Shown in pieces: positions 1 to 12,434 of a stretch of DNA of 64,000 bases. The translations under genes and the position numbers were made by a program. The number at the start of each line of letters is the position of its first letter. Position 1 is the first letter of the stretch. The notes under the pieces are model-generated. The model worked only from the letters and a program-made list of their open reading frames with translations. It was not told the DNA's origin and searched no databases. Source of the DNA: Maribacter caenipelagi (GTDB taxonomy: Bacteria; Bacteroidota; Bacteroidia; Flavobacteriales; Flavobacteriaceae); the NCBI RefSeq assembly GCF_004364175.1, contig NZ_SNZW01000015.1, forward strand, positions 258,326 to 322,325. Reading direction: 5' to 3'.

Positions 1-1
1 T

Positions 2-775
<774 letters not shown>

Positions 776-809
776 TTATAAAATGGGTAATCTTTTAGAA
801 TTGAAAATT

Positions 810-2048
810 ATGAGAAAAAGTGCTTTAATGGTTTTTATGGTTTTAGTAGCTTACTTAACTAATGCCCAAAATTCCAACAACTTTAAAAATGTGAAATACA
901 AAAATCTCTTCCAAGAGTATGGGTATAAAAAGAAAGACATTAATAAAAAATTGTCAAAAGCCTATTATGATGTTTTTGAAGGCCCAAATCGTGTGTATTT
1001 TCAAGTTGGGGATTCTATGGCCTATGTTTCAGATGTTAAAAATAAAGATGTTAGAACCGAAGGCATGTCTTATGGTATGATGATTGCCGTTCAGTTGGAA
1101 AAAAAAGATGTTTTTGACAAATTATGGCGTTTTTCCAAAACTTACTTGCAACATCAAAGTGGCCCAAGAGAGGGGTATTTTGCATGGAGTTTCAACCCGG
1201 AAACCATGAAGCAAAATTCACCTGGTTCTGCATCTGATGGCGAATTTTATTATGTAACAAGCTTGTTATTTGCATCCAATAAATGGGGAAATAAAACTGG
1301 CATTGATTATTACAAAGAAGCCAAAGGAATTTTAGATGCCATGTGGAGTAAAGATGGTGCGGGTAATATATACAACCTCATCAACACAGAGCATAAACAA
1401 ATAACTTTTGTGCCAGAAGGCAACAATTATAACTGGACAGACCCCTCTTATCATTTACCCGCCTTTTATGAAATATGGGCTGCTTATGCCAAAGATGGGC
1501 ATGAAGAATTTTATATGGCTTGTGCAGATACCTCACGCGTTTTTTTACACAGAGCAACACACCCAGTAACAGGTCTTAATTCTGACTATACCGAATTTAG
1601 TGGCGAACCGCACCCTACACGTTGGATGCCACCAGGTTTTCGCTACGATTCTTGGCGTGTTCCAATGAATATAGCTATGGATTATGTTTGGACAGGTAAG
1701 GATGCAGAATGGAAAAAAGACTATGCAACCCGTTTTCAAAATTTCTTAAGATCAAAAGGATTAGACACTTATGACGACCAGTTTAATTTAGATGGCACCA
1801 AACCAGATTTTATACTTCAAGCAGGTCCAGAAAAAAAACTTAGACATTCTATTGGCCTAGTTTCTACCGCTGCAACAACAGCACTAATAAAAAACGATAA
1901 AGGCAGTAAGGACTTTATTGATGCCATTTGGAATGCTAAATTAGAACCTTATGAAGATGGTTATTTTGATCCATATTATGACGGATTGCTCTATCTATTT
2001 AGTCTAATGCACTTGAGTGGAAATTATCAAATAATTACGCCCAATTAA
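810..2048 (+). CDS. Glycoside hydrolase family 8, exo-oligoxylanase-like, exported
   Basis: GH8 inverting glycosidase. It resembles reducing-end xylose-releasing exo-oligoxylanase (Rex, EC 3.2.1.156) more than endoglucanase of the same family. Visible family marks are RTEGMSYGMM, which carries the general-acid Glu, the ASDGEF block, and the aromatic-rich alpha/alpha-barrel repeats. The frame is open from an ATG at 783, but the ATG at 810 gives a clean signal peptide (MRKSALMVFMVLVAYLTNAQ), so I prefer 810. About 412 residues after that choice, normal for the family. It likely works in the periplasm on xylo-oligosaccharides deacylated by the flanking esterases, and would give free xylose for the oxidative genes downstream. 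The family call is firm; the Rex specificity is inferred. Confidence 0.85.
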   Translation: MRKSALMVFMVLVAYLTNAQNSNNFKNVKYKNLFQEYGYKKKDINKKLSKAYYDVFEGPNRVYFQVGDSMAYVSDVKNKDVRTEGMSYGMMIAVQLEKKDVFDKLWRFSKTYLQHQSGPREGYFAWSFNPETMKQNSPGSASDGEFYYVTSLLFASNKWGNKTGIDYYKEAKGILDAMWSKDGAGNIYNLINTEHKQITFVPEGNNYNWTDPSYHLPAFYEIWAAYAKDGHEEFYMACADTSRVFLHRATHPVTGLNSDYTEFSGEPHPTRWMPPGFRYDSWRVPMNIAMDYVWTGKDAEWKKDYATRFQNFLRSKGLDTYDDQFNLDGTKPDFILQAGPEKKLRHSIGLVSTAATTALIKNDKGSKDFIDAIWNAKLEPYEDGYFDPYYDGLLYLFSLMHLSGNYQIITPN

Positions 2049-2057
2049 ATATATAGA

Positions 2058-2426
2058 ATGAAAAAATATGTTTTAACTGCCATAATTAATTTCATATCTC
2101 TTTCTGAAGGTTTTGCGGAAGAAAATGGCGTACCAGCTAAAACAAACATTACTGGACATGAGCACCCAACAATTTTACCCAATTATCGTGTCGATTTTCA
2201 GATAGATGCGTCCAAAGCCAAAAGTTTACAAGTTGTTTTGGGTAGCACATACAATATGTTGATAGCTATAATTCCATTTATAAAAAGGAACTATTCTGTT
2301 CATTTAAATTCTGAAAATTTGTCCATGTTTAAAGAAAAGAAATGTAAAGCCTTTTATAGTTTCCGGTGGCCTTTCTTATATGATTTGCAAACTATATTTA
2401 GCACATTCCCTATAACAATTGTTTAA
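2058..2426 (+). pseudogene. Deletion-scarred CE1 esterase remnant (CBM48-like start plus esterase scraps)
   Basis: An open frame of 122 codons that is not an intact protein. Residues about 27-65 (NITGHEHPTILPNYRVDFQ and on) match the CBM48/E-set linker of the big esterase at 2451-5159. The next part, IIPFIKRNYSVHLNSEN, matches [17 protein letters not shown] of the esterase at 2-775. Then it jumps straight to MFKEKK, which in that gene lies about 90 residues later. The jump removes the nucleophile elbow, and another deletion removes the HGG region. After MFKEKK the DNA still aligns with the GGHTW-coding region of the first gene, but in a shifted frame. This is therefore a dead third copy with at least two deletions and one frameshift. 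The start is still signal-peptide-like. Confidence 0.8.
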
Positions 2427-2444
2427 AAAAATAAGTATAAATAA

Positions 2445-5159
<2,715 letters not shown>

Positions 5160-5228
5160 TAGGCGCAACTTTTAGGTATTTTTAAGAAAGTCATTTTAAA
5201 TACAGGTAATCACAGAAAATAAAAGAAC

Positions 5229-7160
5229 ATGAATCGTATTTCTTATAATTTGAAAGCTGTTTCCATATTACTTATTCTAATTTCAATTTATAGTTGTAAT
5301 ACTACTTCCAGACCAGAATGGGAAGAACGAAATAACGAATTGATAAAGGAATATGGACTCAACGTAAGAGAACTGCCGAACCAACCTTCTACAGGAATAA
5401 ATCCCAACTTGGATGTAGGTACCGCTAAAAACCTTCAACTTTTGGATAGTGTGAAATTATATGATGGTGTCATAGCAAAAATTTTCTGGGGGAAAGAAAA
5501 TTTAGTAAGCATATTAGAATTAGGGCCAAATATTACGATACCTAATGAAAAATTAACCACGGATAGATTTCTCATTGTCATGGAAGGAACTATTAATCTC
5601 AAAAACGAGGATAACAATCTCAAAATGATTTCCAAAAACCGTGAAGAACCGGATGGCACCCATAGCGGAACTCCCAAAATGGATTTTATTTTTCAGAAAA
5701 AAGGAAGCGATAGCGAAATTGTAGTTGGTGACGAAGCAGCTAAGGTCATGGAAGTCTATAATCCTATTAGGTTGGATTATTTAGAAAAAATAGGTATAAC
5801 CGATTTACCATCTGAAATCCAAGAAAGAAGCACCAGCATACAAGCTACCATTGTTCCCAATACCGTTTATGACTTTTATGATATTCAGTTAACCCAAATT
5901 AAAAAAGGTGTATTTACCAGACTTGTTTCCGCAGGAAATATGCAGCTCAGTTTAGTGACGGCAGACCCAAATGCTGAATCCCAAGCACATATTCATCCAG
6001 AGGAACAGATTACTCTTTTGTTAAGGGGAAGCCTAACAGAAACGGTTTTGGATAAAAAGCTAAATCTAGAGCCAAAAGATATTGCATTTGTACCCGGGAA
6101 TATGGTACATGCTAACATTACGGGTGATACAGGCTTTGATGCACTTGAAATTTTTAATCCGATACGTGAAGATTATATGAAGAAGCAGCAAGCTTCACTT
6201 AAGAAATATCACCAAATAATTCCAAAAGATGCTAAACCAAAACTACTAATCGACGGTGCTAAGACAAAACCGAATTTGACCTTTAGTGAAGGACCTAAAT
6301 GGATGAACGGTAAACTATATTTTTCCAACATGTACTTTGACCAGAATTGGAACGCCGACCCAAAGAAAAGCACTATTGTAGCCATGGAAGAAGACGGAAC
6401 ATATACAAATATTATTGAAGGTAAAATGCAGGCGAACGGACTATATCCCTATAAAAATGGGAATTTGCTAGTCTGTGATATGATAGGGCATCGCGTCGTT
6501 GAAATGACCACCTCTGGAGAAGTGGTACGGGTCATTGCGGATTCCTACAATGGAAAACCTATAGACGGTCCAAACGATATCATTACCGATAGCAAAGGCG
6601 GAATTTATTTTACGGATCCGCAGTTTACTATGGAAACTGAAAAATTTCAGCCTGGAAGGGCGGTTTATTACATATCACCTGATAAAAAAGTTATTCGGTT
6701 AGTAGAACCCAACGAATTTGCCATGCCTAACGGAATTTTACTTTCGCCGGACGGCAAAACGCTTTACATTAATAATTGTTATGATGATGAGTCTTGGTAT
6801 CCCATAAATAGCTCCAAGGAAAATTTTGTTTGGGCTTATGACGTAAACGATGATGGTACCATATCCAATGGAAGAAAATTTGCCGAATTACGTTTAACGG
6901 GCAACGTACTTGACCGTAAAGGCAAATCCTCTAGTGCAGACGGAATGGCCATCGATACCATGGGGAATATTTATGTAGCCACTTATTTAGGAGTACAGAT
7001 ATTTGATTCCCAAGGAGACTTTACAGGTATAATCAACCTTCCTTCATTTCCTGTAAGCCTAGGGTTTGGTGGAGAGGATATGAAAACGCTTTACATAGTT
7101 AGTTATGATAAAATTTATGAGATTCCAACCCATATGAAAGGTTACGTAAATTACCTCTAA
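5229..7160 (+). CDS. Lipoprotein fusing two cupins to an SMP-30/gluconolactonase domain
   Basis: A 643-residue protein. The start MNRISYNLKA leads into a hydrophobic stretch and a lipobox ending at Cys23 (SIYSC), so it should be lipid-anchored outside the cytoplasm. Residues about 70-185 and 210-315 are two cupin folds; the second keeps a good metal site (AHIHPEEQ with two His and Glu, then PGNMVHAN). Residues about 335-640 are an SMP-30 six-bladed propeller with the expected metal ligands: Glu354 in SEGPKW, Asn449 in DGPND and Asp571 in SADGMA. SMP-30 enzymes open sugar lactones to aldonic acids. The fusion of cupins and lactonase suggests one protein that handles an oxidised sugar. The role of the cupins (isomerase, oxygenase or binding) is unknown. 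Confidence 0.85.
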   Translation: MNRISYNLKAVSILLILISIYSCNTTSRPEWEERNNELIKEYGLNVRELPNQPSTGINPNLDVGTAKNLQLLDSVKLYDGVIAKIFWGKENLVSILELGPNITIPNEKLTTDRFLIVMEGTINLKNEDNNLKMISKNREEPDGTHSGTPKMDFIFQKKGSDSEIVVGDEAAKVMEVYNPIRLDYLEKIGITDLPSEIQERSTSIQATIVPNTVYDFYDIQLTQIKKGVFTRLVSAGNMQLSLVTADPNAESQAHIHPEEQITLLLRGSLTETVLDKKLNLEPKDIAFVPGNMVHANITGDTGFDALEIFNPIREDYMKKQQASLKKYHQIIPKDAKPKLLIDGAKTKPNLTFSEGPKWMNGKLYFSNMYFDQNWNADPKKSTIVAMEEDGTYTNIIEGKMQANGLYPYKNGNLLVCDMIGHRVVEMTTSGEVVRVIADSYNGKPIDGPNDIITDSKGGIYFTDPQFTMETEKFQPGRAVYYISPDKKVIRLVEPNEFAMPNGILLSPDGKTLYINNCYDDESWYPINSSKENFVWAYDVNDDGTISNGRKFAELRLTGNVLDRKGKSSSADGMAIDTMGNIYVATYLGVQIFDSQGDFTGIINLPSFPVSLGFGGEDMKTLYIVSYDKIYEIPTHMKGYVNYL

Positions 7161-7176
7161 ATATTTTTTTTTGAAA

Positions 7177-7320
7177 ATGTGTATTGTGGTCTTCATCACC
7201 TATGAAATTTTACACTTGGCACTTTTAGTCCTGGGTTATCTATCGGAAGATCAAAAGCGTGATATTTTCTTTAATAACAAAGTACGATTCTTTAATTTGG
7301 ATGCTTCCAAGTTCAAGTGA
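7177..7320 (+). pseudogene. C-terminal scrap of an amidohydrolase-family gene
   Basis: A 47-codon open stretch in the gap between the lactonase fusion and the FAH gene. Its second half reads GYLSEDQKRDIFFNNKVRFF, then NLD, which is the typical last helix of amidohydrolase-2 (TIM-barrel metal-dependent hydrolase) proteins. The first half is hydrophobic and does not match that family, so it is probably out of frame or unrelated. I infer that an amidohydrolase gene once stood here and was deleted except for its tail. It is short, so the assignment rests on one conserved motif. Confidence 0.45.
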
Positions 7321-7342
7321 TTAGCTTATTGTAGTGAGAAAT

Positions 7343-7388
7343 AAGCCCAATTCCATGTTTGTCTAAAAAATAGAGTTGGGCTTTTTAG
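7343..7388 (+). terminator. Probable rho-independent terminator
   Basis: An 8-bp stem (7343-7350 AAGCCCAA with 7376-7383 TTGGGCTT), a 25-nt loop, then a short T-run. It would end + strand transcription from the esterase/lactonase genes before the convergent FAH gene. The loop is long, so strength is uncertain. Confidence 0.5.
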
Positions 7389-7446
7389 TTATTGATATAG
7401 GAATTACGAATTTGTTTGATTTGCATGTTTACACCATAAATATCTC

Positions 7447-8637
7447 CTATTTTACACCCATGCGTTCCAAGGTGTAAGTCACGAATGCATTTATACCAAA
7501 TTCCCATCTAGGAATTTGATTCGTTAAATTCACCCAATTAATTAATCTACCTAGTTTTGGGGAGGAAATAACTACTTCATCGTTAATTTTATGGGTGAAA
7601 CCCATTCCCTCTTCACCCCTGTCCAAGGTTGGTGCAAACATGGTACCACAGAAAAGTACAAACCCATCTGGATATTGATGATTGTCACTCAAAACCTGGT
7701 TTACAAGTTCCTCTGGTGATCTGCTTATTTCACCCATATCACTAGAGTCCTCCAATAAGAATCCATCCTTTCCTTCTATTTTTAGAGATACCTTAGCGGT
7801 TTTTAGATCTTCCATCGAAAACGTCTCATCCAACATTCTATATAAAGGCCCGATGGCACAAGAACCGTTTTGATCTTTTGCCTCTCCTAGGAGCAGGGCA
7901 CTTCTGCCCTCATAATCCCTCAAATTTACATCATTCCCTAAAGTTGCCCCCACAATTTGTCCTTTATTGGTGACTACCAAGACCACTTCAGGTTCAGGGT
8001 TATTCCAACCTGAGTCATGATGTACGCCAACTTCGGCACCAAAACCTACCGCTGAAAATGGTTGGGACTTGGTAAAGACTTCAGCATCAGGACCAATTCC
8101 CACCTCTAAATATTGGGACCAGATTCCCATCTTCTTCAATTCCTCCTTTAACTTCATTGCATGTTCAGATCCCGGCTTAACATTATTAAGACCTTCACCT
8201 ATGGTTGAGGTAATTTCCCCACGTATTTGCTTTGCTAATCTCGCGTCTCCCTTGGCCTTTTCCTCAATGACACGTTCCAACAGGCTTTTGATGAAAGTTA
8301 CACCACAGGCCTTAATCGCTTGGGTATCGTTTGGAGATAGTAAATAAGGTTTATTCTCATCTCTATTTTGAAAAAGTGAATTATCCAGGATTTCATCTAA
8401 TTTTGCTACTTCCGTTATTTTGGAATCCTCTGTATTTAAAACCTTTTTATAATTAGGACTATTAATTAGTTCACCAGTAGATTTAAAATAGTGGGATAGG
8501 TCATAGACCATTCCCATATGCACCCATATTACATGTGGACCCGCTATATTTCGATAAGCTATTTCTTTTGGTATGTGGCATCTTCCTATCCAAGTACCTT
8601 TATTCGCCATTCCTGGGATTATCTGATTTTTTTCCAT
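7447..8637 (-). CDS. Fumarylacetoacetate hydrolase-family sugar-acid dehydratase (XylX/AraD1-like)
   Basis: A 396-residue cytoplasmic protein with no signal peptide. The FAH fold is shown by the C-terminal half: GAEVGVHHDSGWNNPEPEV with metal-binding Glu215 and Glu217, then GNDVNLRDYEG with Asp236. The long form, near 390 residues, and this motif set resemble the 2-keto-3-deoxy-pentonate dehydratases of Weimberg-type pathways (Caulobacter XylX, AraD1 type) rather than true fumarylacetoacetase. It would convert 2-keto-3-deoxy-pentonate to 2,5-dioxovalerate, the substrate of the aldehyde dehydrogenase at 24093. It converges with the lactonase fusion gene. The FAH family call is firm; the substrate is inferred from gene context and could also be a hexonate or deoxyhexonate derivative. 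Confidence 0.8.
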   Translation of the reverse strand: MEKNQIIPGMANKGTWIGRCHIPKEIAYRNIAGPHVIWVHMGMVYDLSHYFKSTGELINSPNYKKVLNTEDSKITEVAKLDEILDNSLFQNRDENKPYLLSPNDTQAIKACGVTFIKSLLERVIEEKAKGDARLAKQIRGEITSTIGEGLNNVKPGSEHAMKLKEELKKMGIWSQYLEVGIGPDAEVFTKSQPFSAVGFGAEVGVHHDSGWNNPEPEVVLVVTNKGQIVGATLGNDVNLRDYEGRSALLLGEAKDQNGSCAIGPLYRMLDETFSMEDLKTAKVSLKIEGKDGFLLEDSSDMGEISRSPEELVNQVLSDNHQYPDGFVLFCGTMFAPTLDRGEEGMGFTHKINDEVVISSPKLGRLINWVNLTNQIPRWEFGINAFVTYTLERMGVK

Positions 8638-8822
8638 GTATTCATTTAATAGTTACTCAATTGCCTAACTTAAATTATATCCGAAGCTATTTCCTCACTA
8701 AGCAAACTTCTTCCTAAAAAGTAATATTGACTATTATCATTATCAATCTTAAAAATATGAAACCATCTTTAAACCGATATAAAAATCAATCATCGCACAT
8801 ATCACAATTACTTTGGCCATTC

Positions 8823-10037
8823 TTATGGTTTTCGAACATCATCACCCATAACGTCGTACCCCCGCCACTTAAATTCTTTGGCTAGACCTGAGGCAGCTGG
8901 CCAAGCAATCTGATGTTGCTCACTTGCTACCCACTTTCTACGATTTTCTTCAGTATCGAAAGATATCTGTATCTGGTAATTGAATGCGGTAGGTTCCGCT
9001 TGAATTTCCTTAGCCAAATCATTCGAAAATAATCGAAGTAATTTTGAGCTAAGATATCCATCTTGCACGACCATGGCGGGCACATAGATTGAATAATACA
9101 TTTTTTCAAAAGCAACTGCGTTTTTCTTGTCCACCACAAAATCCATTTGCAAGGTCATCGCCTTAGGTTTCTCCAAAGGCTTAACGATTAGTCCACTATC
9201 TTTTGATGCCGCAATACCTATGACCAAAATTTCAAGATTATCATTACCTGAACTGGTCCATGAAATTTCCTCTCCTAAACCCGCATAAAAGGAATCGTCT
9301 TTTTTAACTGTGGTAGACTCTGACCCCACAGTTACATCACCGCCTCCATTAATCACATAGTACACTTCTTCAACACCCTCTAATTGTCGCTTTTCAGTAT
9401 TGCTGCCAGAAGGAACAACCAAATGGTCCACATGATGCCAATCTGTTCGGAATACATCTGGTCTTAAAATACGGTTAAATAGAACTCCTTGTCCTTTGTA
9501 AACTTTGTCATTTGGTTTTAGTTGGTTTTTATCCAATCTAGATGCTACAAACGTTGGAATTTCATCCGTCTTAGAACTAACAAGATCATCATTCAAGTCA
9601 AAAGCATCTCCCTGTGCCTTTACTTCACTTACAGCAAAATTCAACCATTTAAGCGGTTTGCTAGAAGTATTATAAATTCCGTGAGAATCACCAAGCTTAC
9701 AGGGAACCAAGGCTGGACCTTTAATTTTCGATGTTCTTCCATTAATGGTAAATTCTGCCTCCCCATCAAGAATAACATACATTTCTTCAATGGTATGGTG
9801 AAAATGATGGCCAATACCCGATTTAGGATGAATTAAACCCGAATGTAAATACAAGAAATTAGTGGCCATATCGTTGCTACCGATAAGCTGTGTAAACCCC
9901 ATTTTACCGGCACCGGCATGTACCCCACTCAATTCACGATATGTAGGAGGGTCATTGTGGACGACCCTATCATTCAAGTTTTGCGCAATGGAGATGCTGC
10001 CCATTAGACAGCACAAAAAACTAAGGATTGGTTTCAT
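8823..10037 (-). CDS. Exported double-cupin protein with C-terminal dimeric alpha/beta-barrel
   Basis: A 404-residue protein with a signal peptide (MKPILSFLCCLMGSISIAQ). The first cupin (about 60-140) keeps a full metal site: HHFHHTIEE with His and Glu ligands, then SHGIYN. The second (about 190-275) has HHVDH and a Glu pair but weaker ligands. The C-terminal part, from about residue 290, looks like an antibiotic-biosynthesis-monooxygenase-like dimeric alpha/beta-barrel. Cupins next to sugar-acid genes are often isomerases or binding proteins; no reaction can be assigned here. It shares strand and neighbourhood with the PQQ dehydrogenase, 61 nt downstream of that gene's stop, and is probably in the same transcription unit. 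The lactonase fusion at 5229 carries similar paired cupins. Confidence 0.7.
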   Translation of the reverse strand: MKPILSFLCCLMGSISIAQNLNDRVVHNDPPTYRELSGVHAGAGKMGFTQLIGSNDMATNFLYLHSGLIHPKSGIGHHFHHTIEEMYVILDGEAEFTINGRTSKIKGPALVPCKLGDSHGIYNTSSKPLKWLNFAVSEVKAQGDAFDLNDDLVSSKTDEIPTFVASRLDKNQLKPNDKVYKGQGVLFNRILRPDVFRTDWHHVDHLVVPSGSNTEKRQLEGVEEVYYVINGGGDVTVGSESTTVKKDDSFYAGLGEEISWTSSGNDNLEILVIGIAASKDSGLIVKPLEKPKAMTLQMDFVVDKKNAVAFEKMYYSIYVPAMVVQDGYLSSKLLRLFSNDLAKEIQAEPTAFNYQIQISFDTEENRRKWVASEQHQIAWPAASGLAKEFKWRGYDVMGDDVRKP

Positions 10038-10098
10038 AATAGTGTACTATATTTTGTTTGATTCAAAAATTATAATTAGGAACTCTTGCTAAAAAAAA

Positions 10099-12351
10099 CT
10101 ACTTCTTATCCGGAATCCCGTATACCACATATCCCTTGGCAATTGCCCCGGGCTTCTTTGAATGGTCGTAACTATCGCTTCTAAAATTGGAAGTGGCATT
10201 GATAACCAAATATTCTTTTCCATTCAAGGTAAACATGCTTGGTTGGGCATTGGTCTCATTGCTCAAGGTAGTCTCCCAGAGGATGCTTCCATCTTCGCTG
10301 TCAAAAGCATAAACCCTTCCACCTTTAGCCGTCGCAAATACGATTCCAGTAGAAGTAATGACCATTCCCTTTCGCTGGGTACCGTTAGGCGCACCTTTGC
10401 TTTCATCTCCCTGTACATAAAGGGAATCTACCCCGATGGGTCGACGCCACTTTATGGAGCCATTGTTAAGGTCATAAGCTAGAATTGAAGACCAAGGCGG
10501 GTCGATAAGACCGGGCCAATCCAAGCCATAATCCGTAGTGTATCTGGCTTTTGGACGCTCAACATCTTCTGGATATTTCTCCATTGGTGCTCCACGTTGT
10601 GCATCAGATGGAATTGCTACCCCTCCCGAAGCTACAACGGGGCCATCTACAGTTGCTACCTCCTGATTGCCGCGTCTAAAATTCCTTCGTTCTGGATCAC
10701 CCCCAAGAAATTGGAACAAGGCTTTTAAAGAAGCTTCATCTACATGGACCAAACCTGGCATTACCCCCTTTCCATTGACAACGGTATTCCTAAATTCAGA
10801 ATAAAACATGTGATGTCCTATGTTTTTTAAGGAAGGGCCTGCCCCACCCTCCATATTTGGACCATGACAGGATATGCATGAAGAATTATAGAGCGATTTT
10901 ACCCTACCCACATCATTTGCCGTTAATTCGGTTTTTGGTGGTTCTACCTTGCTCAGCCGATAGGTGGAAGCATATTCTTGGGTTTGAATGTACATTATCC
11001 CGTTGTAAGGATCTGCCGCGGTGTTCCCGTAATTTGCACCTCCTAAGGCTCCTGGCATTATTAAAGTTTCATATTTATCTGAAGGTGGTACGTACAACCC
11101 AGTTTTAGCAGAATCTAATCGTTGTAACCAATCTTGCCTGAGACTATCCGAAAAGAAAGGATTCAAATTTTCTTTGGTAACCTCGTGTCTTGTAAAACTT
11201 GGTAGTGATGTTATGGGCTGTGTTGGCCAAGATTCTTCCCCTGGCATTTGGCTTTTAGGAAATGGTTTTTCCTCAATGGGAAATAATGATTCACCGGTTA
11301 CACGGTCGAACACAAAAACAAAACCATGTTTGGTAGCGATGGCCACGGCGTCCACTTTTTTACCATCCTTATCTACAGTTAATAATTGAGGCGCCGGTGA
11401 AAGGTCATAATCCCAAAGATCGTGATGAACGGTTTGGTAGTGCCAAATTCTTTCGCCCGTTCGGGCATCTACGGCGACTAGGGAGTTAGCAAACAAATTA
11501 CTTCCCAACCGATCGGCACCGTAATAGTCGTAAGTAGGCGATCCGATGGGCAAATAAGCGATTCCACGTTCGGAATCTACCGAAATTTCACTCCACACAT
11601 TGGCACCGCCAACATATTTGTAAGCATCCTTGGGCCAAGTATCATAGCCGAATTCCCCGGGGTGAGGAATGGTATGAAAGGTCCATTCCAATGTACCCGT
11701 TACCACATTATAAGCCCTTATATGACCTGGTGGAGAAAAATAAGCTTCCCCAGGTGCTGAACCTAATATTAAAAGGTCATCATAGATTACCCCGGGCATC
11801 ATGGATTGAATTCTAGTTACCGATGTAGGGTCACGATCCAATCCTTCCCTAAGGTCAACATATCCCTCTGTTCCAAAATCTAAAATTGATTTACCTGTTT
11901 CAGCATTTATTGCCTGAATGGAATTGTTTAGGGTAAATAGTAGTCTTTTGTCTTTTTTGTCTTCGCTTTCCCAATAGTTGATTCCCCTTCTCGTAATGCC
12001 GGGAAGATCTGTGTGTATCCAAAGCTCTTCCCCAGTCCTGGCATGAATAGCGATTAGGGAACTATTCTTTCCCAATACATACATGGTACTGTCCACAATA
12101 ATTGGGCTAAAAAAATAAAACCGATCATCACCCGATGGATAGCTCCACAGTATTTCCATTTCTGACACGTTGGACTTTGTAATGCCGGGTGACTCAAAGA
12201 ATTTTGATTGGTCCGGGCTACCACCGTAATGGGACCATGTAGTATGTTCTAAACTCTTCTTCGTCCCAGTTTCGCACCCAATCGTTATGCTTGCCATAAC
12301 AATTGTGAGGAGGACTATTCGAAAGAAATAAAACCATTTATTTTTTATCAT
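10099..12351 (-). CDS. PQQ-dependent sugar/alcohol dehydrogenase lipoprotein with inserted cytochrome c domain
   Basis: A 750-residue quinoprotein. The lipobox at ITIGC puts a lipid-bearing Cys at 26. The beta-propeller of the PQQ dehydrogenase family is clear from repeated blade motifs (AIHARTGEELW, AVDARTGERIW, AFDSEDGSILW) and the HHDLWDYDLSPAP block. A cytochrome c module is inserted at about 478-555: CISCH haem site (Cys492, Cys495, His496) and a likely axial Met in GVMPGL. The propeller resumes after it. Such enzymes oxidise sugars or polyols to lactones or ketones outside the cytoplasm and pass electrons through the haem to the respiratory chain. It is the best candidate for the first step of the local sugar-acid route. 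The substrate is not readable from sequence, and PQQ synthesis genes are not in the window. Confidence 0.88.
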   Translation of the reverse strand: MIKNKWFYFFRIVLLTIVMASITIGCETGTKKSLEHTTWSHYGGSPDQSKFFESPGITKSNVSEMEILWSYPSGDDRFYFFSPIIVDSTMYVLGKNSSLIAIHARTGEELWIHTDLPGITRRGINYWESEDKKDKRLLFTLNNSIQAINAETGKSILDFGTEGYVDLREGLDRDPTSVTRIQSMMPGVIYDDLLILGSAPGEAYFSPPGHIRAYNVVTGTLEWTFHTIPHPGEFGYDTWPKDAYKYVGGANVWSEISVDSERGIAYLPIGSPTYDYYGADRLGSNLFANSLVAVDARTGERIWHYQTVHHDLWDYDLSPAPQLLTVDKDGKKVDAVAIATKHGFVFVFDRVTGESLFPIEEKPFPKSQMPGEESWPTQPITSLPSFTRHEVTKENLNPFFSDSLRQDWLQRLDSAKTGLYVPPSDKYETLIMPGALGGANYGNTAADPYNGIMYIQTQEYASTYRLSKVEPPKTELTANDVGRVKSLYNSSCISCHGPNMEGGAGPSLKNIGHHMFYSEFRNTVVNGKGVMPGLVHVDEASLKALFQFLGGDPERRNFRRGNQEVATVDGPVVASGGVAIPSDAQRGAPMEKYPEDVERPKARYTTDYGLDWPGLIDPPWSSILAYDLNNGSIKWRRPIGVDSLYVQGDESKGAPNGTQRKGMVITSTGIVFATAKGGRVYAFDSEDGSILWETTLSNETNAQPSMFTLNGKEYLVINATSNFRSDSYDHSKKPGAIAKGYVVYGIPDKK

Positions 12352-12434
12352 AGCAATGGATAAAATTAATAGGACAACAAGCTAAAAATTCTTTTTATTC
12401 TAGCTCAATATGCTACTATCAAATTAAAATTATT

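Noticed and set aside
783-809. ATG at 783 as start of the GH8 gene
   Set aside because: It would place nine extra residues before a perfect signal peptide; possible but less likely.
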